Source of the DNA: Branchinecta lynchi
Lineage: Eukaryota; Arthropoda; Branchiopoda; Anostraca; Branchinectidae
Assembly (NCBI GenBank): GCA_023053575.1
Contig: JAKZAP010000007.1
Span: 27,801,464-27,865,463 of the forward strand
Direction of reading: 5' to 3'
Length of the DNA stretch: 64,000 nt
Part shown: piece after piece, positions 34,720 through 46,345 of the stretch
Numbering within the stretch: the first letter of the stretch is position 1
How the letters are laid out: the number at the start of each line of letters is the position of its first letter
Translations under genes and position numbers: made by a program
Notes under the pieces: generated by a model
The model's database searches: none
Seen by the model: only the letters and a program-made list of their open reading frames with translations
Told to the model about the DNA's origin: nothing

Positions 34720-35249
34720 TCAAGTTGAGTTAAAAAGGGCCACAAAACTAGACACAAAGCTCTTTTTATAGCGGTCTGTTTTAGCAAAGACAGGTGTCAA
34801 CTTTGTAACCTTCACAGCCGCTTCTCTTGGGAGGCGTATTCGTTCGGGAGCATATGGAGGAGGCAAAAGACGGCTGTGGAGAGGATATCTTAGAAGCTTT
34901 TGACCAAAACTTAGGGAAAGGTTTTGACTTCTTTTAGACAAAGTTTGAAGATTAAATTCTTTCAGGTAGTAAGAATATGGAAACTTGGGTCCACCATAAA
35001 TTATCTGAGGACATCTCTTCTGAACTCTTTCGGTCTGATCTTCTTCTTCTTTCGGAAGTCCGAAGTGCCAAACTGGACAGGCATATTGTGTTATTGACCG
35101 AATGAACATGCAATAGATAAGTTTGAGTTTTCTTTCGGCACTCCAAATTTTTTCAATGTTTTAAGCATTGAAATACTTGCATTTGTTTTCTTTACAATTG
35201 ATCTTGTGTTTTCATACCAAGAGAGATCAGAAGAGATGACCACTCCTAG
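34720..35249 (-). pseudogene. LINE D RT thumb and C-terminal region
   Basis: Resumes as LGVVISSDLSWYENTRS immediately after the insertion, the standard continuation of the RT. A frame change near 35100-35140 leads to SITQYACPVWHFGLPKEE (thumb motif) and onward to a stop at 34720. The C-terminal part of the element's only protein is complete apart from that shift. Confidence 0.78.
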
Positions 35250-36346
35250 GGGCCTGTTTCGGCGCCAACCAATGTACTTCGGTTCAGAGTAACCAGTGTT
35301 TTCGCGACCTTCGGTTCTGATGAACCGGTGTTTTTGCGTCGACCAGAATTTGGTTCGGAGATCGGTTTCAATCTTCGGTCAAGAAATTTTGGAACGGTTA
35401 TCGTTACCGTTCACGATTCTTGGTTCTGATTCAGCTTCACCGTCATCAACTAGAAAATAAAAACAAAGGCGGAACATAGTCCAAAATATAAATTGAATAT
35501 TTTATTGACTCTTAATTTGAATTTTATATTTAATTTTAATTTTTAATTTTAATTTTAAATTTTAACTTTAAATTTTAATTTTTAACTTTTAATTTTAATT
35601 TCTAGTTTCATTTTTAATTTCAAGTTTAATTTTAATTTTGATTTACAATTTTCAGTTTTTAATTTGTAATAATAATAAAAAATAATAGTAAAAATAAAAT
35701 AAAAATAAAACTAAAAATTTAATATAAAAATAAAAATTAAAACTAAAAATAAAAATAAAAAATAAAAATTAAACTGAAAAATAAAAAATTAAAATTAAAT
35801 ATTCCTTCAGCCCAAGCTGACTGCGAGTCTGATCGTAATTATCGTTTTTCCAACTTGAGTGGCTTTGACCCTGAACAGGACCCTTGCCAAGAAGGGCCGA
35901 AATATAGCGCTGATAAAATTCAGCTGACGTATCGGTTTCTCACTGTCAAAAATGATCACACTCAGCTTGAGCTGAAGGAATGTTTAATTTAAATTTTTAA
36001 TTTTTAGTCTTAATTTTAATTTTTAATTACAATTTCCAGTTTTTAATTTTACCTTTAATTTTTTCTTTTGCTATTATTACTATGATTTTGTATTATCGTG
36101 ACAGATACAGCCGAACACAAAACCCAGTCAGCTGCTGATATAGATCCAGTTGCAGCTACAAATTCTTCCTCCATCTTTATTATCAAATATCTTTCTTCAT
36201 CACGTCATTGTCTTCAAATTTGAAACGTGTTTTCGCGTCATTTCCAATGTTTTGGGAGAACCGATTTTTGGTTACGATAAAAAACTGTTTTCGCGACAAC
36301 TGGTTACCGGTTTCCGCTGAACATTGGTTGGCGCCGAAACACACCC
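35250..36346. mobile_element. 1.1-kb TIR element (PIF/Harbinger-like MITE) with TAG duplication
   Basis: The left end gggcctgtttcggcgccaac and right end (reverse complement gggtgtgtttcggcgccaac) form TIRs of about 26 bp. A 3-bp TAG flanks both ends (35247-35249 and 36347-36349). With the element and one TAG removed in thought, the LINE D reading frame is continuous, which fixes the boundaries. The interior is low-complexity TTTTAATTT-type DNA with no transposase. GGG-starting TIRs with a 3-bp duplication fit PIF/Harbinger best. Confidence 0.88.
35802..35986 (+). repeat. 'CCTTGCCAAGAAGGGCC' repeat, copy 2
   Basis: Has terminal inverted ends: attccttcagcccaagctga at the left and, inverted, tcagcttgagctgaaggaat at the right. 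The core is ctgaaca (35871-35877), then the ggaccc/agggcc hairpin, then gaaa (35899-35902), then agctgacgtatcggttt. Nested inside the MITE, which is nested in LINE D, which is nested in repeat A. Confidence 0.8.
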
Positions 36347-36349
36347 TAG

Positions 36350-36610
36350 GAGAGTCATTGAGTTGCAAAGGAGTTCTTTAGGAATCAGAGGTTCAAATCG
36401 GGGCGGTGATTTTAAAAAAGGAATAGGAAAGATTGCTGACTTTTCCTTGTTTACAATCATATTAACTTCATTAGCCTCCGAAGATATTTGATGTACGCAA
36501 TTTAAAGCAGAGCTCTTATCCAACTTAGATACCACTTCAACCAGTAAAAGGTCGTCGACGTATTTCTGTCTTTCTATTAATACTTTATTGACAAAATAGG
36601 ACCGGATCGT
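36350..36610 (-). pseudogene. LINE D RT, upstream part
   Basis: Reads KYVDDLLLVE (YADD-type box changed to YVDD), NMIVNKEKSAIF and ending NSMTL at the insertion point. The frame is open to the junction. YVDD is a functional variant in other RTs, so it need not be a lesion. Confidence 0.75.
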
Positions 36611-37345
36611 GTCGCAATAGAGGGTTTCGGAGGGGTTTTCCTGGATTTCCGCGGTGATCACGAGTTGGGGTACTTCCAGATGTACCAGGACCATGAAATT
36701 TGGCAGACATGTTAGGTACTCTCCCAGGTCGACTTGAAAATAGTTCCTTTATGCATAACTTTACATCGGGGGATCGGAAGTGAATGAAACTTGACAAGTG
36801 TTAAGAACAACTGTCTAAGATGATCAGTTTCAAGTCCGGGATGATTCCGATAACTGGGGGGGGGGGGAGCTGTAGGGGGGTGCGAAAATCTCGTGAAACG
36901 CTTAGAGTCGAGAGATCGGGATGGGAATTGGAGGAAAGAACAAGCATAAGCCGTAGAGACAATACAAGACAATATTGACAAAACAGGACCGGATCATGTC
37001 ACAGCTGTGAGAGTTTGAGAGGGTTTTCCACAATTATGGTCATCACGAGCTGGGGTACTTCCAAATGTGCTATAACCATGAAACTTGGCAGGCTGTGCTA
37101 TGACCATGAAACTTGGTAGGCGTGTTACGGACAGATTGAATTAAAATAGTTTTTCCCCCGATCCGATCATCGTTGTGGGAGAAACAGTTATCATTGAGTG
37201 GAATAAACATTTCGAATTTAGTAGGTCAAGCCGATTTTCTGATGAAATGTGTATCGGGAGAGAGATGCAGCCTTGACAACTGCAAACCGTATCTGACAAA
37301 CATGCTAACTGTTCTTACAAGTGCCATATGAGCTTTCAGCTCTTG
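36597..37345 (-). repeat. repeat A block (minus orientation), right part
   Basis: Continuation after LINE D, with a poly-G tract near 36857-36868 and, near 37318, the edge motif agtgccatatgagctttcag. Confidence 0.75.
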
Positions 37346-37691
37346 TTTTGTTTATACTTACTGTTGCTATTACTCACGAGCTTTGCTTGTCAGACCTTTT
37401 TTCCCGATTAAGGTCCTATTCCGTTTGGTATCGCAAGTTTAGAAGCCTTAATGCCAAATAGGAAGACTCCAGGTCTAGGCCATTCTAAGCGTAAGGTCGC
37501 GTTCATAATGTATCTAGACAGATTCTTAGTCACCTGCAGAATAATAAGGCCCATCAACAACGGTGTAACTGGACCTTCCGTGTCCATCGGAGAACCAACA
37601 CTGCTGCTGAGCTGAGCAGCTGCCCGGGCTTAAGATAAGGTCTTTAGTACTAGTGAGCTAGAAATTAGCTGATCCATGTCTCTCCTTCCAG
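37346..37691. other. no gene seen; possible intron
   Basis: Contains an imperfect hairpin (cctattccgtttggtat ... aatgccaaatagg, 37406-37462) and ends in a pyrimidine-rich acceptor for the exon at 37692. Confidence 0.35.
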
Positions 37692-37809
37692 ACAGCGAGA
37701 GTGAAGAAGCATCTACGACAAACCGCAACTCGTTCCGGTTTGATCCTCCTCCACCGTATACTTATTTAGATGTTCGACGAGACCCGTCACCGGTGTCGGT
37801 GCCTCCCAG
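37692..37809 (+). CDS. candidate internal exon with PPPPY motif
   Basis: Acceptor tctctccttccag| and donor cccag|gtgaga bound 118 nt that are open in one frame: two bases, 38 codons, two bases (intron phases 1 and 2). The peptide is acidic at the start (SESEEASTT), then FRFDPPPPYTYLDVRRDPSP. PPPPY satisfies the PPxY motif bound by WW domains (Nedd4-type ligases, YAP). Base composition is richer in GC than the flanks. It suggests a cytoplasmic tail or adaptor segment of a host gene on the plus strand; other exons were not recognised with confidence. Confidence 0.5.
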
Positions 37810-38783
37810 GTGAGAAAATCTTATATAACACCGAATAGCTACCTTGTGTATATCTTGTATTTTCCACCATTATTTTGCACATTTCTTGTTCCGTACGATA
37901 AACTGTTTGCCTGTGTATAGCAATTAGTTAGAGTGGTTGAAAAACATGAGCTGTGACACTATGTCAACTATCTTTTCCCACGGTGCTGACCAATAGGAAC
38001 ATGTAATCCTTCTATCAGAAATTCGACCGAATTTGATTAGTTGCGATTTAACTGTTTACAATGATGTATTTCAAACAATGTTTGGCATTTCTGTAAGTTC
38101 TACGGAGCACTTATCAGACTATCATTTCTGACACTATATGGTTACATTGTACAGGTTCATTGCTCTTAGACGGATGGACAGGGTATTATTTGTATTTCGT
38201 ACTTACAAGTCCGGTCCCAAAATCCCCCAAAATTGACCTGCGTACACCTTCAGTACTAGAAGCAGACGGATGTATAATTAGTTGCATCAAAGTCTTGTTA
38301 GCATATTACTTGTCATTTGCTTCAGTATTCAGTATGTGAAAAATGCAAGATATCGGAGGAGCCAGAGAACCGTGAATACTGCAGTAAGATGGTAATTTTC
38401 GGATTGCAGTGAAACTGATAGAATATTATGACATGGAAACTTGTCCAACCGTAACGCCGTATTGTAGCTCCTGCACCCGTCTGTCTAGAAGCAACTCTCG
38501 AACGGTTTAAGTTCGGTTGATGATACTTGACGTGGAGATTCTACAGTGAATTGTCCGAGCATACTGGTCAGGGGACCGATACAGGTTTATAAAGGGCTCA
38601 GCAACGAAACGACTTCAATGTACCTTGTATTGGTCAGGATAATATTTGTATTCAAAGGCAATTTTTACTGTTTTTAACCATGCTGTGAGTAAAACGTTGA
38701 AATTCCCATTAAAATATTATCATATTTTTGCTCTTGGTCTTGTTAGCCGAGGACTTTTCGCCATGGGGAGGCTTTACATGGCT
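37810..38783. other. no gene seen; possible intron
   Basis: No repeat or exon recognised. Confidence 0.3.
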
Positions 38784-39176
38784 TTACAAAATTTCAGGAC
38801 TGACTTTCCAAATAGGTTTCCTTGTTCCAACGCGAATTTTTTCAATCGGTACAGCAATATCGGCTGCCACTTTCAAGCTATGATCAAGCTCACTACAATA
38901 AAAATCGTCGGAAGAAGGTGGAAAGGAACTTTTGAAAGCAAGAGAAGAGTTGTAAACATAGAAAAGTAACACAGCGTTTAGATGATTCCAGTTACGATTT
39001 TGGATCCAGGCCTTAGGATTTGGACACCTGAGATAACCAAAACAGAAAGACAGAAGCAGATTGTCGTCCTCAATTTTCTCTTCATCAACCTCAACAGTAT
39101 CGTCAAAGAGACATGGTTCAGAAACGGCTAAATGATCAAAGTTTGGAAATATTATCGCTGAGGTTGCGCTTAGCAA
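38784..39176 (-). pseudogene. LINE A family fragment (endonuclease end and linker)
   Basis: Contains FDHLAVS (terminal endonuclease motif), IQNRNWNHLN, and a terminal stretch IEKIRVGTRKPIWK that parallels the linker at 922-1416. Truncated at both sides. Confidence 0.6.
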
Positions 39177-41009
39177 ATCATCAAATAATAGATCTCTGTC
39201 ATTTTTGTTGTTTACATTTTGGAAAATACAACAGAATTCCTTTTCCTACGGCTTCGGGTTGTAGCAAACCTCGACACTTTAGCGAATCACTTGCCGGAAC
39301 TGAAAGCTGTCCCATGGACCGCGTCTCCTGGTGCATCTGATGATAAAGAATTGAAACACAGATATTTCCATTTCTAAGAGTTAACGGCAAGACCAACTTT
39401 TGAAAATTTATAAGAAAGGATGTGAATATTCTTCTCTGTTGTAGATTTTCTTCTACTGACGAACTCATCGCAACATCTTTGTAAGAAATAAGAAGACTAG
39501 AGTGATCCAAGGTCAAGTTCAAGTTCAATGGGTTTTTTAACAAATACAAAATAAATCATACATAACGAAAACACTCAGTCCATTTCTGGATGCCGAGAAC
39601 CACAATCATTACATTGTAGACATAATACGCAGAGTGCTCACTCTTCCTACTCTCAGACACAACCCTGCCTCTCAAAAAAAAATAAAAAAATAACCAATTA
39701 TCTTCCTGCACCTCACCCCTGGGGAAGCCACCCCATCATAAAAAAAAAATGTTATTATTATTTTATTCTTAAGCATATTTTAATTAGAGATGGCGGCCTT
39801 GACGTGGGCTGGTAAAACACCCTTTGCCGAACACTAAGCTTCACTGAGATAGTCTTTGATCTTAATAGCTGAAAAACCGAACCGTAAAATTTTGGCAAAA
39901 GAGGGTTTCACTCCCAACCAAGCGAGGAAAAATACAGCCTACGACTGGAAACATTATCAAATGTACGCTACATCAACAGACTAGGAATGACACGAAAATG
40001 TTTCTCTGGTTGCCTGTTTCATGACGGTTGTAAGCATGAGCACAGCCTGCATCCACACGAAAGCCAACTGCTAATCTCCAACATCGCATTTATCTGTGAT
40101 AAGTAGAAGCACACATTCAAAATTTGCTGACGGTGCATGCCACGGTAATTGACCGGACGTTCTTGACGAATACAGAGAGGAGGAGAAAGGATGGGTTTTT
40201 TTTTAGATGGAAAGTATTGCGATAGGTAAACTGAAATAGAAAAACACTAGGTAAAACTGAGCGAAAGAGATGACAGAAAACACGTCAGAAACAGTTAAAC
40301 TCGCCAGATGGAAGACACCATAAACAGGAGTATGCCAGGGAAACATAATATTTTGTATTACTTGTTGTAGACGATAATATCGTTTTATTTTTATCTGACC
40401 GTTCGTCAAAGTTGATCAAGTCAGTTTAAATTCAATGTGGTCTCTCATTCGTCTTTTCCTTTGATGATAGAGGTTTCACAGCAAGTTACGGTGTGGTGGT
40501 CACGGGACAGGTACTCGTCACTGCAATTGGCTGTTTCCAAGTAATTAATCAGTGTAAGTTGGATTTCCGCGGAAGTTTGGTTTCACTCTAATATCTATCT
40601 CAAACTCATAAACAAGTTTATGCAGGAATAGGTTTTCCCAACATTTGACTATTGCATTTTAGGAAGTTTCCTTGTCTTTCAGGTCGGACTCTCTCTCACG
40701 GTACGACGAGATTACGCGCAGCGGCATGCCAGTTCAAATTTCCCGGATTACCGCTTCACGATCAACGAAATTTTAGTTTAGTAACGTATTTATCGCATGT
40801 GAATCTCTTGTTTGTTGCCGATATAATTATTCAATTATTAAATCACCGTCCTTCTCTCCTTGCAGCACACGGATTATCTGTGTTTCATTTGGCTAAGTAG
40901 TGTAGAAATGTGACCGACCAAATGACAAATAACTAGGACCGCCCACAAAGTGGAATACGACAACTTTTCAACTTGTCAGTTGTGATAACGTTTTGTCTTA
41001 AGTGTCTTT
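39177..41009. other. no gene recognised
   Basis: A minus-strand frame at 39199-39549 and short frames at 40203-40409 and 40652-40900 have no recognisable motif. A-rich runs occur near 39680 and 39740. Confidence 0.35.
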
Positions 41010-41560
41010 TCGGGATAAAAAAAACAAGAACTGGAAGCCTTGCACTTGCAAGGCTGGGTCAGAAGATAAGAGAAGGAATCAGTCAATTTGTGGGTTTGTT
41101 CTGATCGTTCGTAAGCCAAACTGAGATAAGAATGATCATGGGTCCTTAGAAATCACGAGAATGTATTGTTCTTAAAAACTATTTTATTTGTGCATTTGTC
41201 AGTTATGCCAGTTATGATGCGCACTTTAAGGGCGCTAGAGATTTGTCTGTAATGAATATATCATGAAAATGTATATTTTGCTCACAATTATTGTAAGTAG
41301 CCTACTCTTAGAAATTCACTTGTAAGCAAAACCCTAAGGGCAAAAATGATCATGAGCCCTTGCCCCTTGGGAATCATGAATAAATATCGTTTGGTTAAAG
41401 TATTTTTTTTTTACTTTGCGGTTAAGAAACGCACTTTAAGGGTTTTAAAAATTAATTTGAATTAAAATGTTTCTTTGCTGAAAAGTATTTTTTGTACTTT
41501 GTGGTTAGGATTAGTACTTTAAAGTTCAATGGGCACATCGAACTACCCCTCCCTACCACT
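41010..41560 (+). repeat. dispersed repeat B, copy 2 (partly tandem)
   Basis: Matches 7205-7490 (gggtcagaagat, gatcatgggtcctt, gcactttaagggcg, gtaagcaaaaccc). The actttaaggg block is repeated at about 41230, 41430 and 41517. Confidence 0.6.
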
Positions 41561-42209
41561 GTAACAACCTAGGAACAATGCTTACCCCCTAGATCAGCAG
41601 CGTTTTCAACAGTTTCCTCTCTGTGATATTTCAAAGCGCAATTTTTTTGGCCAGTACATGCTCAGTTTACTATCTTGGACAAAGATAAAAGTGATGTTTC
41701 TTATAATACTTAGCAGATCTTTATTTTATGCCTAAATCAGCTTGTATGATTCAGATTTGAATAGGTTATTTGTTTTTGAAAGATTTTTCTAGCTATATTA
41801 TTTTTTATATGCTTATTCTATATTCTGGTACATTTTATAAAGCAAGTTAATCAAGCTTCACAACACTATTCCACAAAGAAAAACTTTTAATAGGCACTTT
41901 AGGCCATGGAACTTCTGATGAAACACTAGAACAATCAGATAAACTGCACCTGCGGCTTGACTTTGGTGACATCTCAAACATATCCTTTTCTATCAAGCAT
42001 TGCTGGGAGTTTTTGAATTTCTTGCCACGATATCCCAGCTCCTAAGATTTGGATCGCCGAAATGCCAGAGAGGTAAAGACAAGGGATAACAAGAAAACGG
42101 CCGATTTTCGTAGCGCCTTCTAAAGGAAGTCGGAAATGTTTATTTGTGAAGCATTTAATACAAAGTAAGGCATTGGAAGTGTCCATTGTGCTTTAAGGAT
42201 GGTCGGAGC
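41561..42209. other. no gene seen
   Basis: Nothing recognised. Confidence 0.35.
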
Positions 42210-42747
42210 CATTCTCTAAGCCAATCTTGTCAAGTTTCTAATGTTCATGCCAAGTTTCGTCGCCCTAGTACATCTGGAAGTACCTTAATTTGCGATCACC
42301 GGATTTCCTGATCCCCTCTCCCCCAGAAACTCCTTTCACATCCGGTTTTGTCATTGATGTATATATTTCTTGTCCTTGTTCGTCCCACCTTTCATCCCAA
42401 TCACTCAACTCTAAGCGTGTCACAAGATTCCGGTCGCCCCAGCCACATTCATGGGATCCTGTCTGGACTTAAAATGGGACATCCGAGACGTGAGATCTTT
42501 CCAAATATCAAGTTTCTTTAAGATCCAAACAATCGTTCAAAAGTTGGACATAGGCCTACCTGAAGATTCCAGATTCCCCCTCCATCCACTCCCCCCCGAC
42601 GGTTGGGTCGGGGAACTGACTATTTCTAAGTCAATCATGTCAAGTCTCTAATGCTCCAGCCAAGTTTCATCGTCCTAGCACATCTGGAAATACCTTAACT
42701 CGCGATAACCTGAATTCCTGGATTCCACCCTCTAACTCTCCCCACAC
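42210..42747 (+). repeat. repeat A block, left part
   Basis: Typical phrases (ccaagtttcatcgtcctagc, tctttccaaatatcaagttt). It stops in the tccccacaccc segment at the edge of the TIR element. Confidence 0.75.
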
Positions 42748-44365
42748 CCGTACGGAAAATCTGCACGTCGAATGCCACTGTACACCTCGAATCGAGGACG
42801 AAACGGCATTTTTGGTAGCGAAATGCGGGCGAAGTATAACGAGGTCGAATATTGACGGCGAATTATACTTCGACCCACATTTTCGCTGCCAACATGAAGG
42901 GGAAGGAGAGGGAGATCCCGGGTTCGCTATCGTGTTCAGTAAAGGTCGAAGGCGGATTTCCCGTCGACCATAGTTTTCGCTGCGAAAAAGATGGCGATTC
43001 TACCTCCGCCTCATATTCGGCGAAGGGTGAGGGTGTATTCAACTTCGTCCTTGTTTTCGCTGCGAAGATGGTACAGAAATATCAGGGAGATTTTATCTCC
43101 GCCTCGTTTTCGGTGAAGTGCGAGGCCGATCTTATAGTTTCACTGCGAAGTTGCAATCAGGTGATGGTGAAAGACTTTTCCTATAATACTCCTACTTTTG
43201 TTCCACTGGCAAGGTAATTGACGAGATGCAGAGGCAGTTGCATTTGGTGAGCAATAAGAAAGAATATTTGACGGTGCAAAACGGATAAGTCAGTTACATT
43301 TTGTTAGAGCTATATTTCCTTCTTGGCAAGCGTCCCCTAATTCAGGCTCAAGCCGCACAAGCTGGAAATTGAACAGTCTATTTCCAGCTCATTTTGCCTT
43401 ATTTTCCATTTTCCAGGAAGTTAATTTTCCAGCTTGAGCGGCTTGAGCCTGAAGAGGACCCTTGCCAAGAAGGGCCGAAATATAGCTCTAAGAATATATA
43501 GCAGACTTATCCGTTTTGCACCGTCAAATATGACTCGCAGTCAGCTCGGGCTGAAGGAATATCTATAATCAGAGAGAAACTACTTTCGAGCTTTACGGTT
43601 GGCAGAAACCTAGGAGCAAAGAGCAATCCAGTCCGATTTTATGTATCACTGTATCAATCAAATCCAATCTACGCAGTATATGGTACCTTATTCCCTAATT
43701 GCTTGTTTCGAGACAGAAAAAAACCCTATAAATTATAAGAGCCACGGAAGTGCTTTAATTTAAGCCTTGCGGTCTGTAGTTTTGAAAATATTGATGTACT
43801 GTGAAGCTTAAAGAATTTCAGATGTAGCTTCCGAGTTTGAAACTTGTTCGATGGTGCAAAAGCATCACCCAACAATTTCGAGAGTTACTAGTCCTAAATC
43901 GATAATTTGGGGAAACTCGTTTTGTCTTCTATATTGAGTATAATTTTGGATCCTTCGTTAATACTGGATCTATGACGAAGCAGAGTTCCACAATATATCA
44001 CTGATCAATGGATACGAATTTTTTGTCCTTGAGAAGGGAGATTGCTACCAAAATTACTTGGTTTCGACCTCGTAACGTAATGCTTACTGAGAAAACAGGG
44101 TGATTTTGTAACAACTGTACGAGGTGGATTCGCTATCAAATGAGGAGAGATAGAAAACGAGGTAGTTTCAAATGTACGACGTCGTTTTGACCCAAGTGAG
44201 GTGAAAAAACGAGAGCGAAAACGGCCTAGTTTGTGTTACAAATGTACGAGGCCGTTTTGACCCAGATTTGAGGTTAAAAAAGAGAGCGAATAGGCAGCGA
44301 AAACGACCTAGTTTGTGTTAGAAACGTACGAGGCCGTTTTGACCTAGATTCGAGGTGTAGAAATC
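42748..44365. mobile_element. 1.6-kb TIR element with tandem arrays in both arms
   Basis: The left inner end tacacctcgaatcgaggacg and the right end (reverse complement tacacctcgaatctaggtca) are inverted. The left arm (42.79-43.15 kb) is a tandem of TTTTCGCTGCGAA-type units of 80-110 bp. The right arm (44.10-44.34 kb) is a tandem of about 75-bp units with tgtacgaggccgttttgacc. Repeat A stops at its left edge and resumes at its right (tatccggttctatcattgac). No transposase. The 121-codon frame at 42852-43217 is a by-product of the array. Outer boundaries are good to about 15 bp. Confidence 0.65.
43351..43566 (+). repeat. 'CCTTGCCAAGAAGGGCC' repeat, copy 3, with inverted head
   Basis: Starts with a 25-bp inverted pair (ggctcaagccgc near 43351 and gcggcttgagcc near 43437). 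The core is ctgaaga (43449-43455), the ggaccc/agggcc hairpin, gaaa (43477-43480), then acttatccgttttgcacc and the end agctcgggctgaaggaat. This is the copy closest to a CUGANGA-stem-GAAA layout. Confidence 0.8.
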
Positions 44366-45195
44366 CTATCCGGTTCTATCATTGACGTATCTAGTTCTTG
44401 TGCTAGTCTCTCCCACAAAGTCTCATCCCAATCACTCCACTCTAAGCGTGTCACAAGATTTCAGGCCCCCTCTCTGACCCCCCCCCCCCCCGCCCACATT
44501 AATTGGATCCGATCCGGACTTTCAGTGGGTCATCCGAGACACTAGATCTTTCCAAATATCAAGTTTTGTTGAGATCCGATCACCCGTTCCAAAGTTATAC
44601 ATTCCACAAGATTCCGGATTCCCCCTCCCTCCACTCCCCCCACGGTAGTCGGGTCGAGAAGTTGACTATTTCCAGGTTGATCTGGTTGGATCCCTGACTT
44701 GCCTGCCAAGTTTCATTGTCCTAGCCCACCTGGAAGTAACTTAGTCCGTATCCCTGGAGTTCCGGAACCCCCTCCAACTCCCCCCGCAGAGCACGAATCC
44801 GGTCTAATTCTTTCAGTGATGTACCTAGGCCTTGTGCTTGTTCATCCCACCAAGTTTTATCCTGATCGCTCGACTCTAAGAGTTTCAAATTCATCGTATT
44901 CGGTATGGAACTTGGAATGGGATTCTGAGACATTACATCTTTCCAAATATCGAGTGTTATTAAGTTCCGATCACCCGTTTGTCACTAAATTTCGGATTCC
45001 GGGTCCATCCCTCCCCCTATGATGGTCGGATCGGGCAAGTGACTATTTCCAAGATAGTTTGGTTGGGTCTCTAATATGCCTGCCATCGTCCTAGCACTTC
45101 TGAAAGTACCCTAACTCGCAAACACCGGAATGACCGACCGATCGACAGACAGACCGACACTTGCATTTGCCGGCACTTGAAGGGAAGTGCCATAT
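44366..45195 (+). repeat. repeat A block, right part
   Basis: About two units with a poly-C tract near 44479-44490. It ends with the family edge (GACCGACCG-type run, then gaagtgccatata). Confidence 0.75.
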
Positions 45196-45935
45196 AAAAT
45201 CAGTGACGTTTTTTTACTTCGCAAAGCTTGTCCGTCCATCCAACTGTCTGTCAGTAAGTCTGCTGTCATGATCATTCTCAATTGTTGTGAGAATTCTTAG
45301 GCTCAGGAAGTTTCGAAATTTTTCTAGCTAAAATCTGAAAAGTTATAGAGGAATCATTATTTCAGGATCCCGGGTTATGGAGGATAGGCCAACGATTTTC
45401 GTAAAAAGCTAACAAAAATAAGATTCCAACACACAATATAATGTAGATTGCCCGAACAAAGGCCAAATAAGGAGCAAATTGACACCAGATGACTCCTGTT
45501 GAAAAATGTTAGTTATGATTTATTATCCAGTATGGATCATGGTCCAGTATAGACCGGTTTCCTCTACACTAGTAACGTCGTAAAAATAGATAAATCATGT
45601 ATTCTAGGAAGTTATAGCCTTATCCGATTGATCAGAAGACACCGTGAAGCAGTAAAGGTGAAAAAAGATGAGTACACACTTGGGTAGGAAATTATTAGAA
45701 TTGTGAGCAGATTTTAGCCTCGTTCTTGTGAATGGAAGATTTAGTAAGGATGCGGAGTTGAATGATCCTTATAGATTAATGTTTAACTGGAACTAGTTTT
45801 GTTCTGGATTCATTAGACGTAGAGGTTTTGAATTTAGCTGGATCTGAACATGTTCCGGCTAATCTGGATGTTCGGAATTTCTTCCAGAAATCAGAAGTTC
45901 AAGACTTGGAGTGTAATATTGCTATTGGGCCAATT
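45196..45935. other. no gene seen
   Basis: Nothing recognised. Confidence 0.35.
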
Positions 45936-46345
45936 TTGGCGGGTATGGAAGGCGGATCGGGTCAAAAGACCGTCCTACATCACATGTAAGAAAACCTGCT
46001 TAATCAGGTGGTGCATGCACACCACCTGCTTTGTCACGTACGCTGTCACGTGGTGTATTTACAGCATGTGCTTTGCCACGTCCTCCGTCGTGTGGTGCAA
46101 CTACACCACGTGATTTGTCACGTCCTCTGCAATGTAGTTTGAAGAGTTCACACCACGCGCTTTATCACGTCCTCTGTCACGTGGCATTTACACCATGTGC
46201 TTTGCTATGTCCTCTGTCACGTGGTGCATTTACACCATGTGCTTTGTCACGTCCTCTGTCACGTGATGTGAACACACCACATGCTTTGTCACGTCCTCTA
46301 TCTTGTGATGTAAATCCATCGCGTGACAAGAGGTGCTTGGTCATG
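45936..46345 (+). repeat. CACGTG minisatellite block, copy 1
   Basis: Units of about 42 bp of the form caccacctgctttgtcacgt plus cctctgtcacgtggtgyaaa. The block shares its left flank (tatggaaggcggatcgg, acctgcttaatcaggtggtg) and right end (taaatccatcgcgtgacaa) with 57785-58215, so both are copies of one larger repeat in the same orientation. Confidence 0.85.

Larger units (their letters stand above)
34581..36596 (-). mobile_element. LINE D, interrupted by a MITE
   Basis: A minus-strand LINE whose RT runs from about 36596 to 36350, stops at a 1.1-kb TIR element, and continues without loss of frame at 35249. Its 3' UTR reaches about 34581. Both outer flanks are repeat A (compare the uninterrupted form near 36938-36980), so it inserted into repeat A. 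5' truncated. Confidence 0.85.

Noticed and set aside
42852..43217. 121-codon frame
   Set aside because: It lies wholly in a tandem array inside a TIR element and repeats itself; no motif.
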